12,555 nt of DNA from an uncultured Pseudomonadota bacterium (GCA_903904275.1 CAIVBX010000200.1:1-12555); one strand, 5' to 3'. Positions 1 through 7,504 are shown, counted from the stretch's first letter. The notes: generated by a model not told the origin, from the letters alone. Translations and numbers: made by a program.

Positions 1-1437
1 ATCCAAAAACATCAAACAAAAATGCGAATTTTCACGCAGCGCATTTCCCATTGCTTGCGTTAATCTGTCGCGTAATAAATGCCGATTTGGCGTATTAGTC
101 AGCGCGTCATAAAACGCTAATTGATGAATTTCTTGTTCAATTTGTTTTTTGTGCGTGACATCATTGAAAACGGCAATGTAATAAATCAGATTTTCACGCT
201 CATCTAACACGCGGCTAATGCTTAAATGTTGCGGATAAATTTCACCGTTTTTACGACGATTATACAATTCGCCTTCCCATTCATTTTTAGCGGAAAGTGT
301 GTGCCACATTTCTTTATAAAAAACACCACTTTGTTTTCCTGACGATAAAATTGAAGGATTTTTACCCAACACTTCAGCTTCTTTATAACCTGTAATCCGT
401 TCAAAGGCTTTATTAGTCGAAATAATGCAATTATCTTGGTCAGTGATAACGATGCCTTCCGAACCTTGACTAAAAATTTGCGTCGCTAATTGCAAACGGA
501 CTTCAATTTCTCGAATTGTGGTGATGTTCGTTTTGACCACGCCAACGGCAAAAACATCGCCTTCTTTATTTCGGAGCGGAAAACGATTGCAAAGGTAATA
601 ATCTTTACTATTGTTTTCATTAGAAAAAACTTGCTCTTCTAACGTGGCATTTCCCGTTGACATCACCGCGAAATCTTTTTCGGTGCTTTGTTTTGCATCT
701 ATCGCATTTTGCCAAAATTCTCTTTTGCGTCCTAAAATGTGTTCAGGTGAACGGTTAATAAATTTCAACATTGCGGCATTAGCTAACAAACAATAACCGT
801 CTTTATCAAACGCCGTCATAATTGACGGTGAATTATCTAGCATTGATTGATATAACACGCGATTATTCTCAAGTGCCGATTCCACGCTCCTATCAACTAG
901 CAATAAAATTGTGTAATTATCCAAATGGTAATCTAAGGGCAAATGAATTAAATGCCCGTCCATAATAGTGAAATTGTTATCACGATTACGCACTTTCATA
1001 TCTTGCAAAACGGTTGTTACACCATTATCGTCAAGACGCAAAACGTTTAACACGCGCCCTCTGTCTTCTTCATCAATCAAGCGATAAAACGAATGTTTCA
1101 ATAACTTTGATTTTTCATTGAAGCCGAATAAATGGGTCGCTTGCGAGTTTGCATCAATAATGACACCGTAACGATCTAACACCACACCCGCCAACGGCAA
1201 CGATGTAAATAATGTGCGATAACGTTCCAAGGCTTGTTCGGCGGCAAATTGCGCTCGTGTTAATTCTTCGTTTTGTAATTCTAATTCGGCTTGATAAACG
1301 CGAAATTCTTCAATTAATTTTTGTGTGTCGCTAAAAATTTGTGTTTTTTCTAATTTTGCTAACTCAATTTCACCATTACGCAAAGCCAATTCAGCGCGTT
1401 CACGCAAACTCAATAATTTATCTTTACTATTATTCAT
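1..1437 (-). CDS. PAS-PAS-PAS-GGDEF signalling protein (putative diguanylate cyclase), C-terminus cut by window edge
   Basis: The minus-strand frame is open from an ATG at 1437 to base 1, giving 479 residues with no stop. Residues 1-70 are charged and helical, with a run LELQNEELTRAQ typical of linkers before PAS sensors. Three PAS-like domains follow at about 72-175, 190-305 and 317-430. The third is the most canonical, with FERITGYKEAEVLGKNPSIL and a PAC-type end near VFNDVTHKK. From about 440, LAFYDALTNTPNRHLLRDRL is the start of a GGDEF domain. The signature loop and any EAL domain lie outside the window, so catalytic competence cannot be judged. If active, it would make cyclic di-GMP from two GTP in response to whatever the PAS domains sense. 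No membrane segment or signal peptide is visible, so it is probably cytoplasmic. Its ATG lies inside the last codons of the upstream CheB-CheR gene (8-nt overlap), which points to translational coupling in one operon. The Shine-Dalgarno is weak. Confidence 0.88.
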   Translation of the reverse strand, partial: MNNSKDKLLSLRERAELALRNGEIELAKLEKTQIFSDTQKLIEEFRVYQAELELQNEELTRAQFAAEQALERYRTLFTSLPLAGVVLDRYGVIIDANSQATHLFGFNEKSKLLKHSFYRLIDEEDRGRVLNVLRLDDNGVTTVLQDMKVRNRDNNFTIMDGHLIHLPLDYHLDNYTILLLVDRSVESALENNRVLYQSMLDNSPSIMTAFDKDGYCLLANAAMLKFINRSPEHILGRKREFWQNAIDAKQSTEKDFAVMSTGNATLEEQVFSNENNSKDYYLCNRFPLRNKEGDVFAVGVVKTNITTIREIEVRLQLATQIFSQGSEGIVITDQDNCIISTNKAFERITGYKEAEVLGKNPSILSSGKQSGVFYKEMWHTLSAKNEWEGELYNRRKNGEIYPQHLSISRVLDERENLIYYIAVFNDVTHKKQIEQEIHQLAFYDALTNTPNRHLLRDRLTQAMGNALRENSHFCLMFLD

Positions 1438-4399
1438 GACTACTAACGTCTATTTTTTCTTGTTGATTGATGTACCACGAAGAAATGTTGATATGACTGA
1501 CAACGGCAGCATATTCATAACCTTTTATTGGCGCAACTTTCATGGCAAACCAGCGTTTTTCAGTTGACGAGTGACACGGATATTCCAGCGAAAAAAATGG
1601 GCTACTTCCTTCAAGAACGGCTTTGATTCCTTGAATTGCACGTTGTCCAATTTCATTTTTATTATCACTGACTTTACAGGCTTCAAAGTAATTTGTACCA
1701 ATGCCTGTGTGGATTAAATTTGGATCGCCATTTGCCTTCGCAAAACGTATCCACGCCTGATTAACCATGGCAATTGTACCGTCATGTTTTAAAACCGCAA
1801 TGTGTTCGGGCAACGCATCTAAAATAACCTGCAAACGTTGTGAATCATGATATGCCGTAATATCGACAAAACTTGCCACAGCACCTTTTGCCATCGTTGA
1901 CGGTACAAAATAGGGCAAAATGCGAATTAAAAATGTGCGTCCGTCATTCGACAAAATTTCACGTTCATTCATCCGTTGAAGTTCTAACGTTTTTTCAATA
2001 TCAGTAATTAAATCCGCGTATTTCAAAATATGTGCGAAATCATCTAAACGCCGTCCAATATCTGAACTACGCAATTTAAACACTTGAACTGCATCTTGAC
2101 TAAAACGGGTTAATCTCAAATTTTCATCCACAAAAATGGTCGCCACACCAGACGCTTTTGCCATACTGTCTAAATCTGCGTTGAGCTGACTTAAAATCCC
2201 TGCTTTTTCTTGATATTCCGCGTTGACGGTATTGAGTTCTTCGTTGACCGATTGCAATTCTTCGTTTGAACTTTGCAATTCTTCATTTGAAGCCATCAAT
2301 TCTTCATTTGTGGCTTGTAATTCTTCGTTTGAGGTTTCTAATTCTTCAATGGTCGCTTGCAAACTTTCACGAGTGGCAGCGAGTTCATTTTCTAAAAGTT
2401 CAATTCGTTCAATCGTTTCTGCATCGATATTGAACGATTTTTGTTCGGTAAAAACAGGATTATCAAGTGCTGTTTCAAAACACAACAACATAAATGGTTC
2501 ATGTGTTTGTGATGAAATGGGACGCGCACTTAATCGAATCAATTGAATCGGCGATTCATCTGTTTGTCTAAATTGAATTAAATCTGAAATTAACGTCGTG
2601 CTGCCTTTTGCGGCTTTATACAAAAGTGCTGACGCAATTGGAATTAAACGCGCTGGCAAAACACGTCCAATTTGCAAACTTGCCGAACCTTCTTTAAATG
2701 AAAGATATTGCTGCACATTTCCAAAAAAATGCAGAATTTCATGATTGCCATTCACAAGCAACGAGGGCGGTGTAAATGCCGACAACAACACAGAAGTTGC
2801 ACTATCAATGGCAACGCTATCAACGATTTTTGATTTTTGTGGCAAGATGGTTGGCTGTCTACGTCCCGTTTGATATGAGGTTGAAACATTTTGCAACATA
2901 TCGTAAGGAATTGACGGCGATGAATTCACTCGTCGAAACAATTTATGTTTCGCATTCACCGTTTTAAAACCTTCATTTGCGGCTGAAAGTGATTCGCTCG
3001 AACCTAAAAATAAAAAACCGTGTGGATTCACAGCATATTGCAAACGGCGTAACGCGCGTTCTTGAGCGGGATTTTTAAAATAAATCAGCGTATTTCGACA
3101 AACCACCAAATCCATTTTGGTAAAAGGCGGGTCACTTAATAAATTATGTCGGGCGAAAATAATACATTGCCGCAAATCATTTTTAACCACGAAATTCGCG
3201 CCTTTCACATCAAAAAAACGTTCCAAACGCGCTTGGCTTAATTCGGCGGCAATCGATTCGCTGTAACTACCAATCGCTGAAAATTCGATATTTTGTTGAT
3301 TGACATCGGTGGCAAAAATTTTCAACGTCAACCAGCGTTTTTGCCGCTCAAATTCTTCAATAAACAGCATTCCGAGCGTGTAAGGTTCTTCGCCTGTCGA
3401 ACAACCTGCCGTCCAAACACGCACAATGTCGCCGTTATTTTTATTGGCAACAATTTCAGCAATTGCCGTTTCTTGCAGCGTTTTAAACGGTTCAACATCT
3501 CGAAAAAAACTGGTCACAGAAATTAAAAATTCTTGCCGTAACGTAATTGCTTCACCGCTTTCGGTTTCAAGTAATTTTAAATAATCTTCCAACGTCGAAA
3601 CACGGCGCACCTGCATTCGACGTTCAAGGCGGCGCATAATCGTGGACGGTTTGTAATCTTTAAAATCAATGCCGCTAATTTGCAACATCAAAACCATAAT
3701 CGCGTTAAACGCTTCTTCGTGCGACAGCGCAAGACGCGGAATAAACGAATCGTTTTCAGTGTAAATTTCGGGTTCAGTTGTGGCTAAATGATTGATGTGC
3801 GCGACAACGCGATTTGCCAATTCTTCGGGCGGTAAAATGGCATCGATTAAACCTGTGTTGATGAAACTTTTTGGCATTCCATCAAAACCCGCTGTGCTAG
3901 GTTCTTGCGCGAGTAAAAATCCGCCCATTGAATTGATGGCTGACGCGCCGCGTGTGCCGTCGGAACCAGTGCCTGATAACACAATGCCAATCGCGTGATT
4001 GCCGTAACTTTCGGCAAGTGAGGTAAAAAATATATCAATCGGAAGCGTTAAACCGCGTGGATTTTTGGGCGTTAAATGCAGAAAACCTTTGCCCATGTGC
4101 ATGATTGAACCAGGTGGAATTAAATACACATTATTGGATTCAATCGTCGTATTTTGTTCAACCATACTCACAGGCATCGTGGTGTGACGCGCCAACAAAT
4201 TACTCATCATACTTTTATGGTCGGGCGACAAATGTTGAATTACAACAAACGTCGCGCCCGAATCAACGGGACAAGAATCAAAGAATTTTTCTAACGCATC
4301 TAAACCACCCGCAGACGCGCCAATTCCAACAACATAACTCGAAAAATTATTGATTTCAGCAGAAATAACGAGATTGTCATCTTTATTTTTTTGGGGCAT
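1430..4399 (-). CDS. CheB-CheR fusion protein with signalling helix and PAS-like domains
   Basis: This is a 989-residue multidomain protein. Residues 21-203 form a CheB-type methylesterase: the nucleophile is S29 in GIGASAGG, with H56 in IQHLSPDH and D147 in SGTGSDG completing the triad. The response-regulator receiver domain that normally precedes CheB is absent. Residues about 225-490 form a CheR-type methyltransferase: a helical domain with RRLERRMQVRR (257-267), SAM-binding AGCSTGEEPYTL (331-342) and CRNTLIYF (434-441). Residues 535-645 look like a degenerate PAS-type region. A coiled coil of strict heptads (xxNEELQ-like) spans about 661-745. PAS-like domains follow at about 748-848 and 855-973. 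No histidine-kinase or output domain is present. Fusions of this kind are a known family, but their substrates are mostly undefined. No chemoreceptor, CheA or CheW gene is in the window. The start follows the regulator's stop by 10 nt with a poor Shine-Dalgarno. Domain calls are firm; the role is inferred. Confidence 0.93.
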   Translation of the reverse strand: MPQKNKDDNLVISAEINNFSSYVVGIGASAGGLDALEKFFDSCPVDSGATFVVIQHLSPDHKSMMSNLLARHTTMPVSMVEQNTTIESNNVYLIPPGSIMHMGKGFLHLTPKNPRGLTLPIDIFFTSLAESYGNHAIGIVLSGTGSDGTRGASAINSMGGFLLAQEPSTAGFDGMPKSFINTGLIDAILPPEELANRVVAHINHLATTEPEIYTENDSFIPRLALSHEEAFNAIMVLMLQISGIDFKDYKPSTIMRRLERRMQVRRVSTLEDYLKLLETESGEAITLRQEFLISVTSFFRDVEPFKTLQETAIAEIVANKNNGDIVRVWTAGCSTGEEPYTLGMLFIEEFERQKRWLTLKIFATDVNQQNIEFSAIGSYSESIAAELSQARLERFFDVKGANFVVKNDLRQCIIFARHNLLSDPPFTKMDLVVCRNTLIYFKNPAQERALRRLQYAVNPHGFLFLGSSESLSAANEGFKTVNAKHKLFRRVNSSPSIPYDMLQNVSTSYQTGRRQPTILPQKSKIVDSVAIDSATSVLLSAFTPPSLLVNGNHEILHFFGNVQQYLSFKEGSASLQIGRVLPARLIPIASALLYKAAKGSTTLISDLIQFRQTDESPIQLIRLSARPISSQTHEPFMLLCFETALDNPVFTEQKSFNIDAETIERIELLENELAATRESLQATIEELETSNEELQATNEELMASNEELQSSNEELQSVNEELNTVNAEYQEKAGILSQLNADLDSMAKASGVATIFVDENLRLTRFSQDAVQVFKLRSSDIGRRLDDFAHILKYADLITDIEKTLELQRMNEREILSNDGRTFLIRILPYFVPSTMAKGAVASFVDITAYHDSQRLQVILDALPEHIAVLKHDGTIAMVNQAWIRFAKANGDPNLIHTGIGTNYFEACKVSDNKNEIGQRAIQGIKAVLEGSSPFFSLEYPCHSSTEKRWFAMKVAPIKGYEYAAVVSHINISSWYINQQEKIDVSSHE
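2210..2356 (-). repeat. Seven 21-nt repeats encoding heptads of a signalling coiled coil
   Basis: Codons 682-730 of the CheB-CheR fusion encode seven consecutive heptads: ATIEELE, TSNEELQ, ATNEELM, ASNEELQ, SSNEELQ, SVNEELN and TVNAEYQ. At DNA level this is an imperfect 21-nt direct repeat, best conserved in the middle five units. On the plus strand it reads as a recurring ATTCTTCGTTTGA-like core. The unit keeps the reading frame, so gain or loss of a copy would lengthen or shorten the helix by one heptad pair of turns. Similar NEEL heptads are known in this protein family, so the helix itself is not novel. It presumably transmits signals between the CheR half and the distal PAS domains. Confidence 0.85.
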
Positions 4400-4409
4400 G
4401 GTTTATCAC

Positions 4410-5303
4410 TTAAATGGTAAATTTGGTTTTATAAATTGAAAAAGCCGCGACGACTTCTGAGGCAGAACACAGAACTTGAATGCCTTTTGGTAAAACCGAA
4501 AGTCGTTTTGCACCTGTTCCACCAATCCACAAATCAATTTCAGCTGGAAGATCGGCGCGTAATGCTTTTAAAGCGGGCAATATCGCACGTTTTGGAAATG
4601 CTGAACTGAACGATAAACCCACGATATTGATATGGTAATTATTCACAACTTTTGGAAATTCAGATAATGGCAGCTCTGCGCCTAAATTGATACAACAAGC
4701 ATTTTCGTTAAACAACAATGCTTGAACCATCGCTAATCCCAGTGTGTGTTTTTCACCCGATAACGTAGTCAATAAAACACGCGGAAGATTTTTGGAATCA
4801 GACTCTTTTCTTTTTGAAACATTCATCAAAATTAAAGCCATTTTTTGCGTGTAGTAATGTTCAACGAAAGTGCTTAATTCACCACTCGACCATTTTTCGC
4901 CAACTGCAATGGTTAAAGGTTGTGCGATTTGTTCAACAAAATCAAAAATGCCTAATTTTTTCAATTTTTTTTCCAATAAAGCAGGCAATCTTTTCATTTC
5001 ATTTTGAATCAAAATCCTTAAAGCATTATCGATAAAGTTGGCTTGAGGATTTTTAATTATGGATGAGGTCGATTTATTGGGCTGCTTGAAAATAATTGAA
5101 TTGTCGGTTAATAGTTGAGACGGTTTTGCGCCTTGGTCAATTAAACGTTTAATTTCGTGTAATTGAACAATATCTTCATGGCTATAACTTCTCGCATAAC
5201 CATTGTTGCGATTGGGTTTTGGAAAACCATAACGCTGTTCCCATTTTCTCAATGTGGCGACTGAAATACCTGTTTCTCTTGAAACCAAACTGATTGAAAA
5301 CAT
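4410..5303 (-). CDS. MerR-family regulator with cobalamin-binding domain (CarH/LitR-type)
   Basis: This is a 297-residue regulator. Residues 2-66 are a MerR-type winged helix, with SRETGISVATLRKWEQRYG leading into the wing. After a linker (about 70-90), residues 95-165 form the helical cap of B12-binding modules and 174-292 the Rossmann-like B12 domain. The cap has W138-x9-E148-H149, the Wx9EH motif described for CarH. The B12 domain has E184-x-H186-x-x-G189, then 41 residues, S231-x-S233, then 27 residues and G261-G262. That fits the ExHxxG...GG spacing of base-off/His-on cobalamin binders. In CarH-type proteins, adenosylcobalamin drives a DNA-binding tetramer in the dark and light disassembles it. 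Such light control here is inferred. Residue 139 is Ser, where I recall T. thermophilus CarH having the His that ligates cobalt after photolysis. The gene heads the three-gene minus-strand operon and probably regulates its own promoter. MlrA-like proteins share this architecture but usually lack the cobalamin residues. Confidence 0.9.
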   Translation of the reverse strand: MFSISLVSRETGISVATLRKWEQRYGFPKPNRNNGYARSYSHEDIVQLHEIKRLIDQGAKPSQLLTDNSIIFKQPNKSTSSIIKNPQANFIDNALRILIQNEMKRLPALLEKKLKKLGIFDFVEQIAQPLTIAVGEKWSSGELSTFVEHYYTQKMALILMNVSKRKESDSKNLPRVLLTTLSGEKHTLGLAMVQALLFNENACCINLGAELPLSEFPKVVNNYHINIVGLSFSSAFPKRAILPALKALRADLPAEIDLWIGGTGAKRLSVLPKGIQVLCSASEVVAAFSIYKTKFTI

Positions 5304-5392
5304 ACCAAAATTTAATAGTTGTTATTTATAATTTTAAAATTAACGTTTATTAAAACAGCGTTATACGATCATCACAAACAGTCACATGAATA

Positions 5393-5422
5393 ATTCTAGC
5401 AGATTGAAATTATTTTTGTCTA
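5393..5422 (-). promoter_or_regulatory. Predicted sigma-70-type promoter of the MerR/CheB-CheR/GGDEF operon
   Basis: Read on the minus strand, a -35 element TAGACA (5422-5417, 5 of 6 consensus) is followed after 18 nt by a -10 element TAGAAT (5398-5393, 5 of 6). Transcription would start near 5386, leaving a leader of about 80 nt before the ATG at 5303. The -35 lies inside the left arm of the 28-bp palindrome, so binding there should block RNA polymerase. This was predicted by eye. Confidence 0.6.
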
Positions 5423-5441
5423 GCTTTAAAGTTAGACAAAA
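5414..5441. promoter_or_regulatory. 28-bp palindrome, candidate operator for the MerR-B12 regulator
   Basis: The two 14-nt arms are TTTTGTCTAGCTTT and AAAGTTAGACAAAA. Thirteen of 14 base pairs are symmetric; only G5423/T5432 fails, and no spacer separates the arms. The site overlaps the predicted minus-strand -35 element (TAGACA) and also carries a plus-strand TAGACA at 5433-5438. It sits between the divergent regulator and peptidase genes. Size and position match an autoregulatory operator overlapping a -35 element, as described for CarH proteins. Which protein binds it is inferred. No T-tract or nearby stop codon supports a terminator role. Confidence 0.6.
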
Positions 5442-5478
5442 TAAAGCGTATTTGAAGCTAAAAATTAGGGGTATTTGA

Positions 5479-5494
5479 TGAAATATGAATTTCA
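5479..5494. promoter_or_regulatory. Short dyad upstream of the peptidase gene
   Basis: TGAAAT and ATTTCA form a perfect 6-bp dyad around a 4-nt spacer. It occupies the place where the -35 of the plus-strand promoter with its -10 at 5503-5508 would be expected. It could be a regulator site. A dyad this short and AT-rich can also arise by chance. Confidence 0.25.
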
Positions 5495-5499
5495 CCTCA

Positions 5500-5508
5500 T
5501 GTTATGAT
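5500..5508 (+). promoter_or_regulatory. Extended -10 promoter element for the M48 peptidase/DapC operon
   Basis: TG-T-TATGAT is an extended -10 motif (TATGAT, 5 of 6), 29 nt before the peptidase ATG at 5538. That would give a leader of roughly 20-25 nt containing a GAG/GAGTAA Shine-Dalgarno-like run at 5525-5530. No good -35 is present 16-18 nt upstream, which fits an extended -10 promoter or an activator-dependent one. Confidence 0.4.
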
Positions 5509-5537
5509 ATTCAAAATTTCAGTTCGAGTAATGAATT

Positions 5538-6311
5538 ATGTTAAGGAAATTACCTTTTATCGTTTTAATAAGTAGTGTTTTAACGGCTTGTGCAACCAGT
5601 CCAACGGGACGAAATCAATTGATTTTTATGCCTGATACGCAAATGGATCAAATGGGTTTGCAAGCGTTTGATCAAATGAAAAAAGAAAAACCTGTTAATA
5701 AAGACGGTGTATTTAATCAAACCGCGCAATGTATTGTCAGTGAATTGACAAAAGGCATGGGGCAAAATTGGGAAGTCGTTGTGTTTGAAGATGCGACGCT
5801 AAATGCGTTTGCCTTACCAGGGGCAAAAATTGGCGTTCATACTGGCATGATGCAACTGGTTGATAATCAAGACCAACTTGCTGCCGTTTTAGGTCATGAA
5901 GTTGGACACGTTTTAGCGCGACACAGTAACGAACGTGCGTCACAAGAAACGTTAGTTCAACAAGGTATGAACATGATTGGACAAACGGAATATGGACAAA
6001 ATCCGTTAATCATGGGCGGTTTGGGTTTAGGTGCAAAATATGGCGTTTTAATGCCTTACAGTCGGACACATGAAAGCGAAGCCGACATGATTGGCGTGGA
6101 TTTAATGGCGAAAGCAGGATTTAATCCCGAAGAAAGCGTGAAATTATGGCAAAAAATGGAACAAGCCTCGCAAGGCAATCAACCATCCGAATTTATGTCA
6201 ACGCATCCCGCACACGTCACACGCATTCAACAATTACAAGAACACATGCCAAAAGCATTAGAGCTTTATAAAAAAGCCCAAGCCGCTGGCAGACAACCTA
6301 AATGTCGATAA
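5538..6311 (+). CDS. M48-family zinc metallopeptidase, outer-membrane lipoprotein
   Basis: This 257-residue protein starts with a lipoprotein signal peptide: positive MLRK, a hydrophobic stretch and lipobox L15-T16-A17-C18. The residue after the lipidated Cys is Ala, so outer-membrane sorting is expected. The peptidase domain spans about 60-235. It has the zinc motif H120-E-V-G-H124 in LGHEVGHVLARH, a third ligand in the E179-SEAD183 segment, and a STHPAH stretch (221-226) common in bacterial M48 enzymes. Related periplasmic M48 lipoproteins (LoiP, YcaL, BepA relatives) degrade misfolded envelope proteins. The specific substrate is unknown, and there is no TPR domain, so it is not BepA-like in full. 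The start was chosen because it gives the lipobox and follows a GAG Shine-Dalgarno; an ATG at 5531 is in another frame and soon stops. The dapC-like gene begins 1 nt after its stop, so the two are co-transcribed. Confidence 0.92.
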   Translation: MLRKLPFIVLISSVLTACATSPTGRNQLIFMPDTQMDQMGLQAFDQMKKEKPVNKDGVFNQTAQCIVSELTKGMGQNWEVVVFEDATLNAFALPGAKIGVHTGMMQLVDNQDQLAAVLGHEVGHVLARHSNERASQETLVQQGMNMIGQTEYGQNPLIMGGLGLGAKYGVLMPYSRTHESEADMIGVDLMAKAGFNPEESVKLWQKMEQASQGNQPSEFMSTHPAHVTRIQQLQEHMPKALELYKKAQAAGRQPKCR

Positions 6312-6312
6312 T

Positions 6313-7497
6313 ATGAATCCAAATTTAGCTCTTTTACAGCCATATCCTTTTGAAAAACTCGCGCAATTAAAAAAAGGAATTACGCCACCTGTCGATAAAT
6401 CGTCAATTATGTTGTCTATTGGTGAACCCGCTCATACCACGCCGCAATTTATCAAAGACGTTTTAATTGAAAATTTAAACAGCATTTCAAATTATCCGAC
6501 GACAAAAGGCATTCCAGCCTTACGCGAAACGATTGCAATGTGGTTGGAAAATCGATTTGAATGCAAAATCGATGCGGAAACACAAGTTTTGCCTGTGAAT
6601 GGTACACGCGAAGCCTTATTTTCATTCGCGCAATGTGTGATTGATTCGTCAAAAAATCCGTTGGTTTTAATGCCAAATCCTTTTTATCAAATTTACGAAG
6701 GCGCGGCATTATTAGCAGGTGCAGAACCGTATTTTTTAAACGCGACAGAAGACACCAATTATTTGCCTGATTTTTGTAGTGTGCCTGCTGAAATTTGGGC
6801 GCGTTGCCAGTTGCTTTATATTTGCTCGCCCGCCAATCCGAGTGGGCGGGTAATGAATGCGGCAGATTTTGAAACCGTTTTGAATTTGGCGGAAAAATAC
6901 GATTTTGTGATTGCATCGGATGAATGTTACAGCGAATTGTATGACGATGAAGCAAATCCACCTGTTGGACTTTTACAAGTTGCCGCCAAAATGGGAAATG
7001 TGAATTTTAAACGTTGCGTGGTTTTTCACAGTTTATCCAAACGTTCCAATTGCGCGGGATTACGTTCTGGATTTGTTGCAGGTGATGCGGATATTTTGAA
7101 AAATTATTTTGCGTATCGCACTTATCACGGTTGTGCGATGTCATTGCCAACACAATACGCCAGCATTGCCGCGTGGCAAGATGAAACGCATGTTATTGAA
7201 AATCGGCGTTTATATCGTGAAAAATTCGCGGCAGTGGTTGATATTTTGAAAGACGTTTGCGACATTCAAAAACCGCCAGCGAGTTTTTATATTTGGTTAA
7301 AAACGTCAATGTCTGACCTTGATTTTACACAACAACTTTTTGCACAAGAAAATGTCACCGTGTTAGCAGGACGTTTTTTATCGCGTGAATTTAATGGCAT
7401 CAATCCCGCAGAAAATCACGTTCGGATTGCGCTTGTCGCGCCATTAGCTGAATGTATTGAAGCCGCAAAACGCATTAAAAATTTCTTAACACAATAA
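6313..7497 (+). CDS. dapC: Succinyldiaminopimelate aminotransferase, DapC-type (class I/II PLP enzyme)
   Basis: This 394-residue fold-type I aminotransferase is of normal length for the family. Visible PLP-site features are YPTTKGIPALRETIA (61-75), the substrate-side NGTREALFSF (96-105), N175 in CSPANPSG, D203 in ASDECYSE, the Schiff-base lysine K243 in FHSLSKRSN, and the carboxylate-binding arginine R371 in HVRIALVAP. The SLSKRSN lysine context and SIGEPAHTTPQFI near the N-terminus resemble DapC. That enzyme transfers an amino group from glutamate to N-succinyl-2-amino-6-ketopimelate in the lysine and diaminopimelate (cell-wall) pathway. Another class I aminotransferase specificity cannot be excluded from motifs alone. 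It starts 1 nt after the peptidase stop with no good Shine-Dalgarno of its own, so it is probably expressed by translational coupling. A strong terminator follows 8 nt after the stop. It is cytoplasmic. Confidence 0.88.
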   Translation: MNPNLALLQPYPFEKLAQLKKGITPPVDKSSIMLSIGEPAHTTPQFIKDVLIENLNSISNYPTTKGIPALRETIAMWLENRFECKIDAETQVLPVNGTREALFSFAQCVIDSSKNPLVLMPNPFYQIYEGAALLAGAEPYFLNATEDTNYLPDFCSVPAEIWARCQLLYICSPANPSGRVMNAADFETVLNLAEKYDFVIASDECYSELYDDEANPPVGLLQVAAKMGNVNFKRCVVFHSLSKRSNCAGLRSGFVAGDADILKNYFAYRTYHGCAMSLPTQYASIAAWQDETHVIENRRLYREKFAAVVDILKDVCDIQKPPASFYIWLKTSMSDLDFTQQLFAQENVTVLAGRFLSREFNGINPAENHVRIALVAPLAECIEAAKRIKNFLTQ

Positions 7498-7504
7498 AAA
7501 TTGT

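Noticed and set aside
222..404. Small minus-strand frame of 60 codons
   Set aside because: It lies in another frame of the PAS-GGDEF gene, which is continuous through this stretch.
2210..2356. CRISPR-like regular repeats
   Set aside because: The 21-nt units are contiguous with no spacers and encode coiled-coil heptads.
2223..2546. Plus-strand frame of 107 codons rich in NSSFE-like repeats
   Set aside because: It is the antisense of the heptad-encoding repeats in the CheB-CheR gene; its repeat pattern is a by-product and there is no ribosome site.
5304..5537. Cobalamin riboswitch ahead of the B12 regulator
   Set aside because: I see no B12-box-like conserved element; the leader is short and AT-rich, and B12 sensing is better explained by the protein.
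6452..6961. Minus-strand frame of 169 codons inside dapC
   Set aside because: It lies wholly antisense to a clearly conserved aminotransferase and has no recognisable domain.
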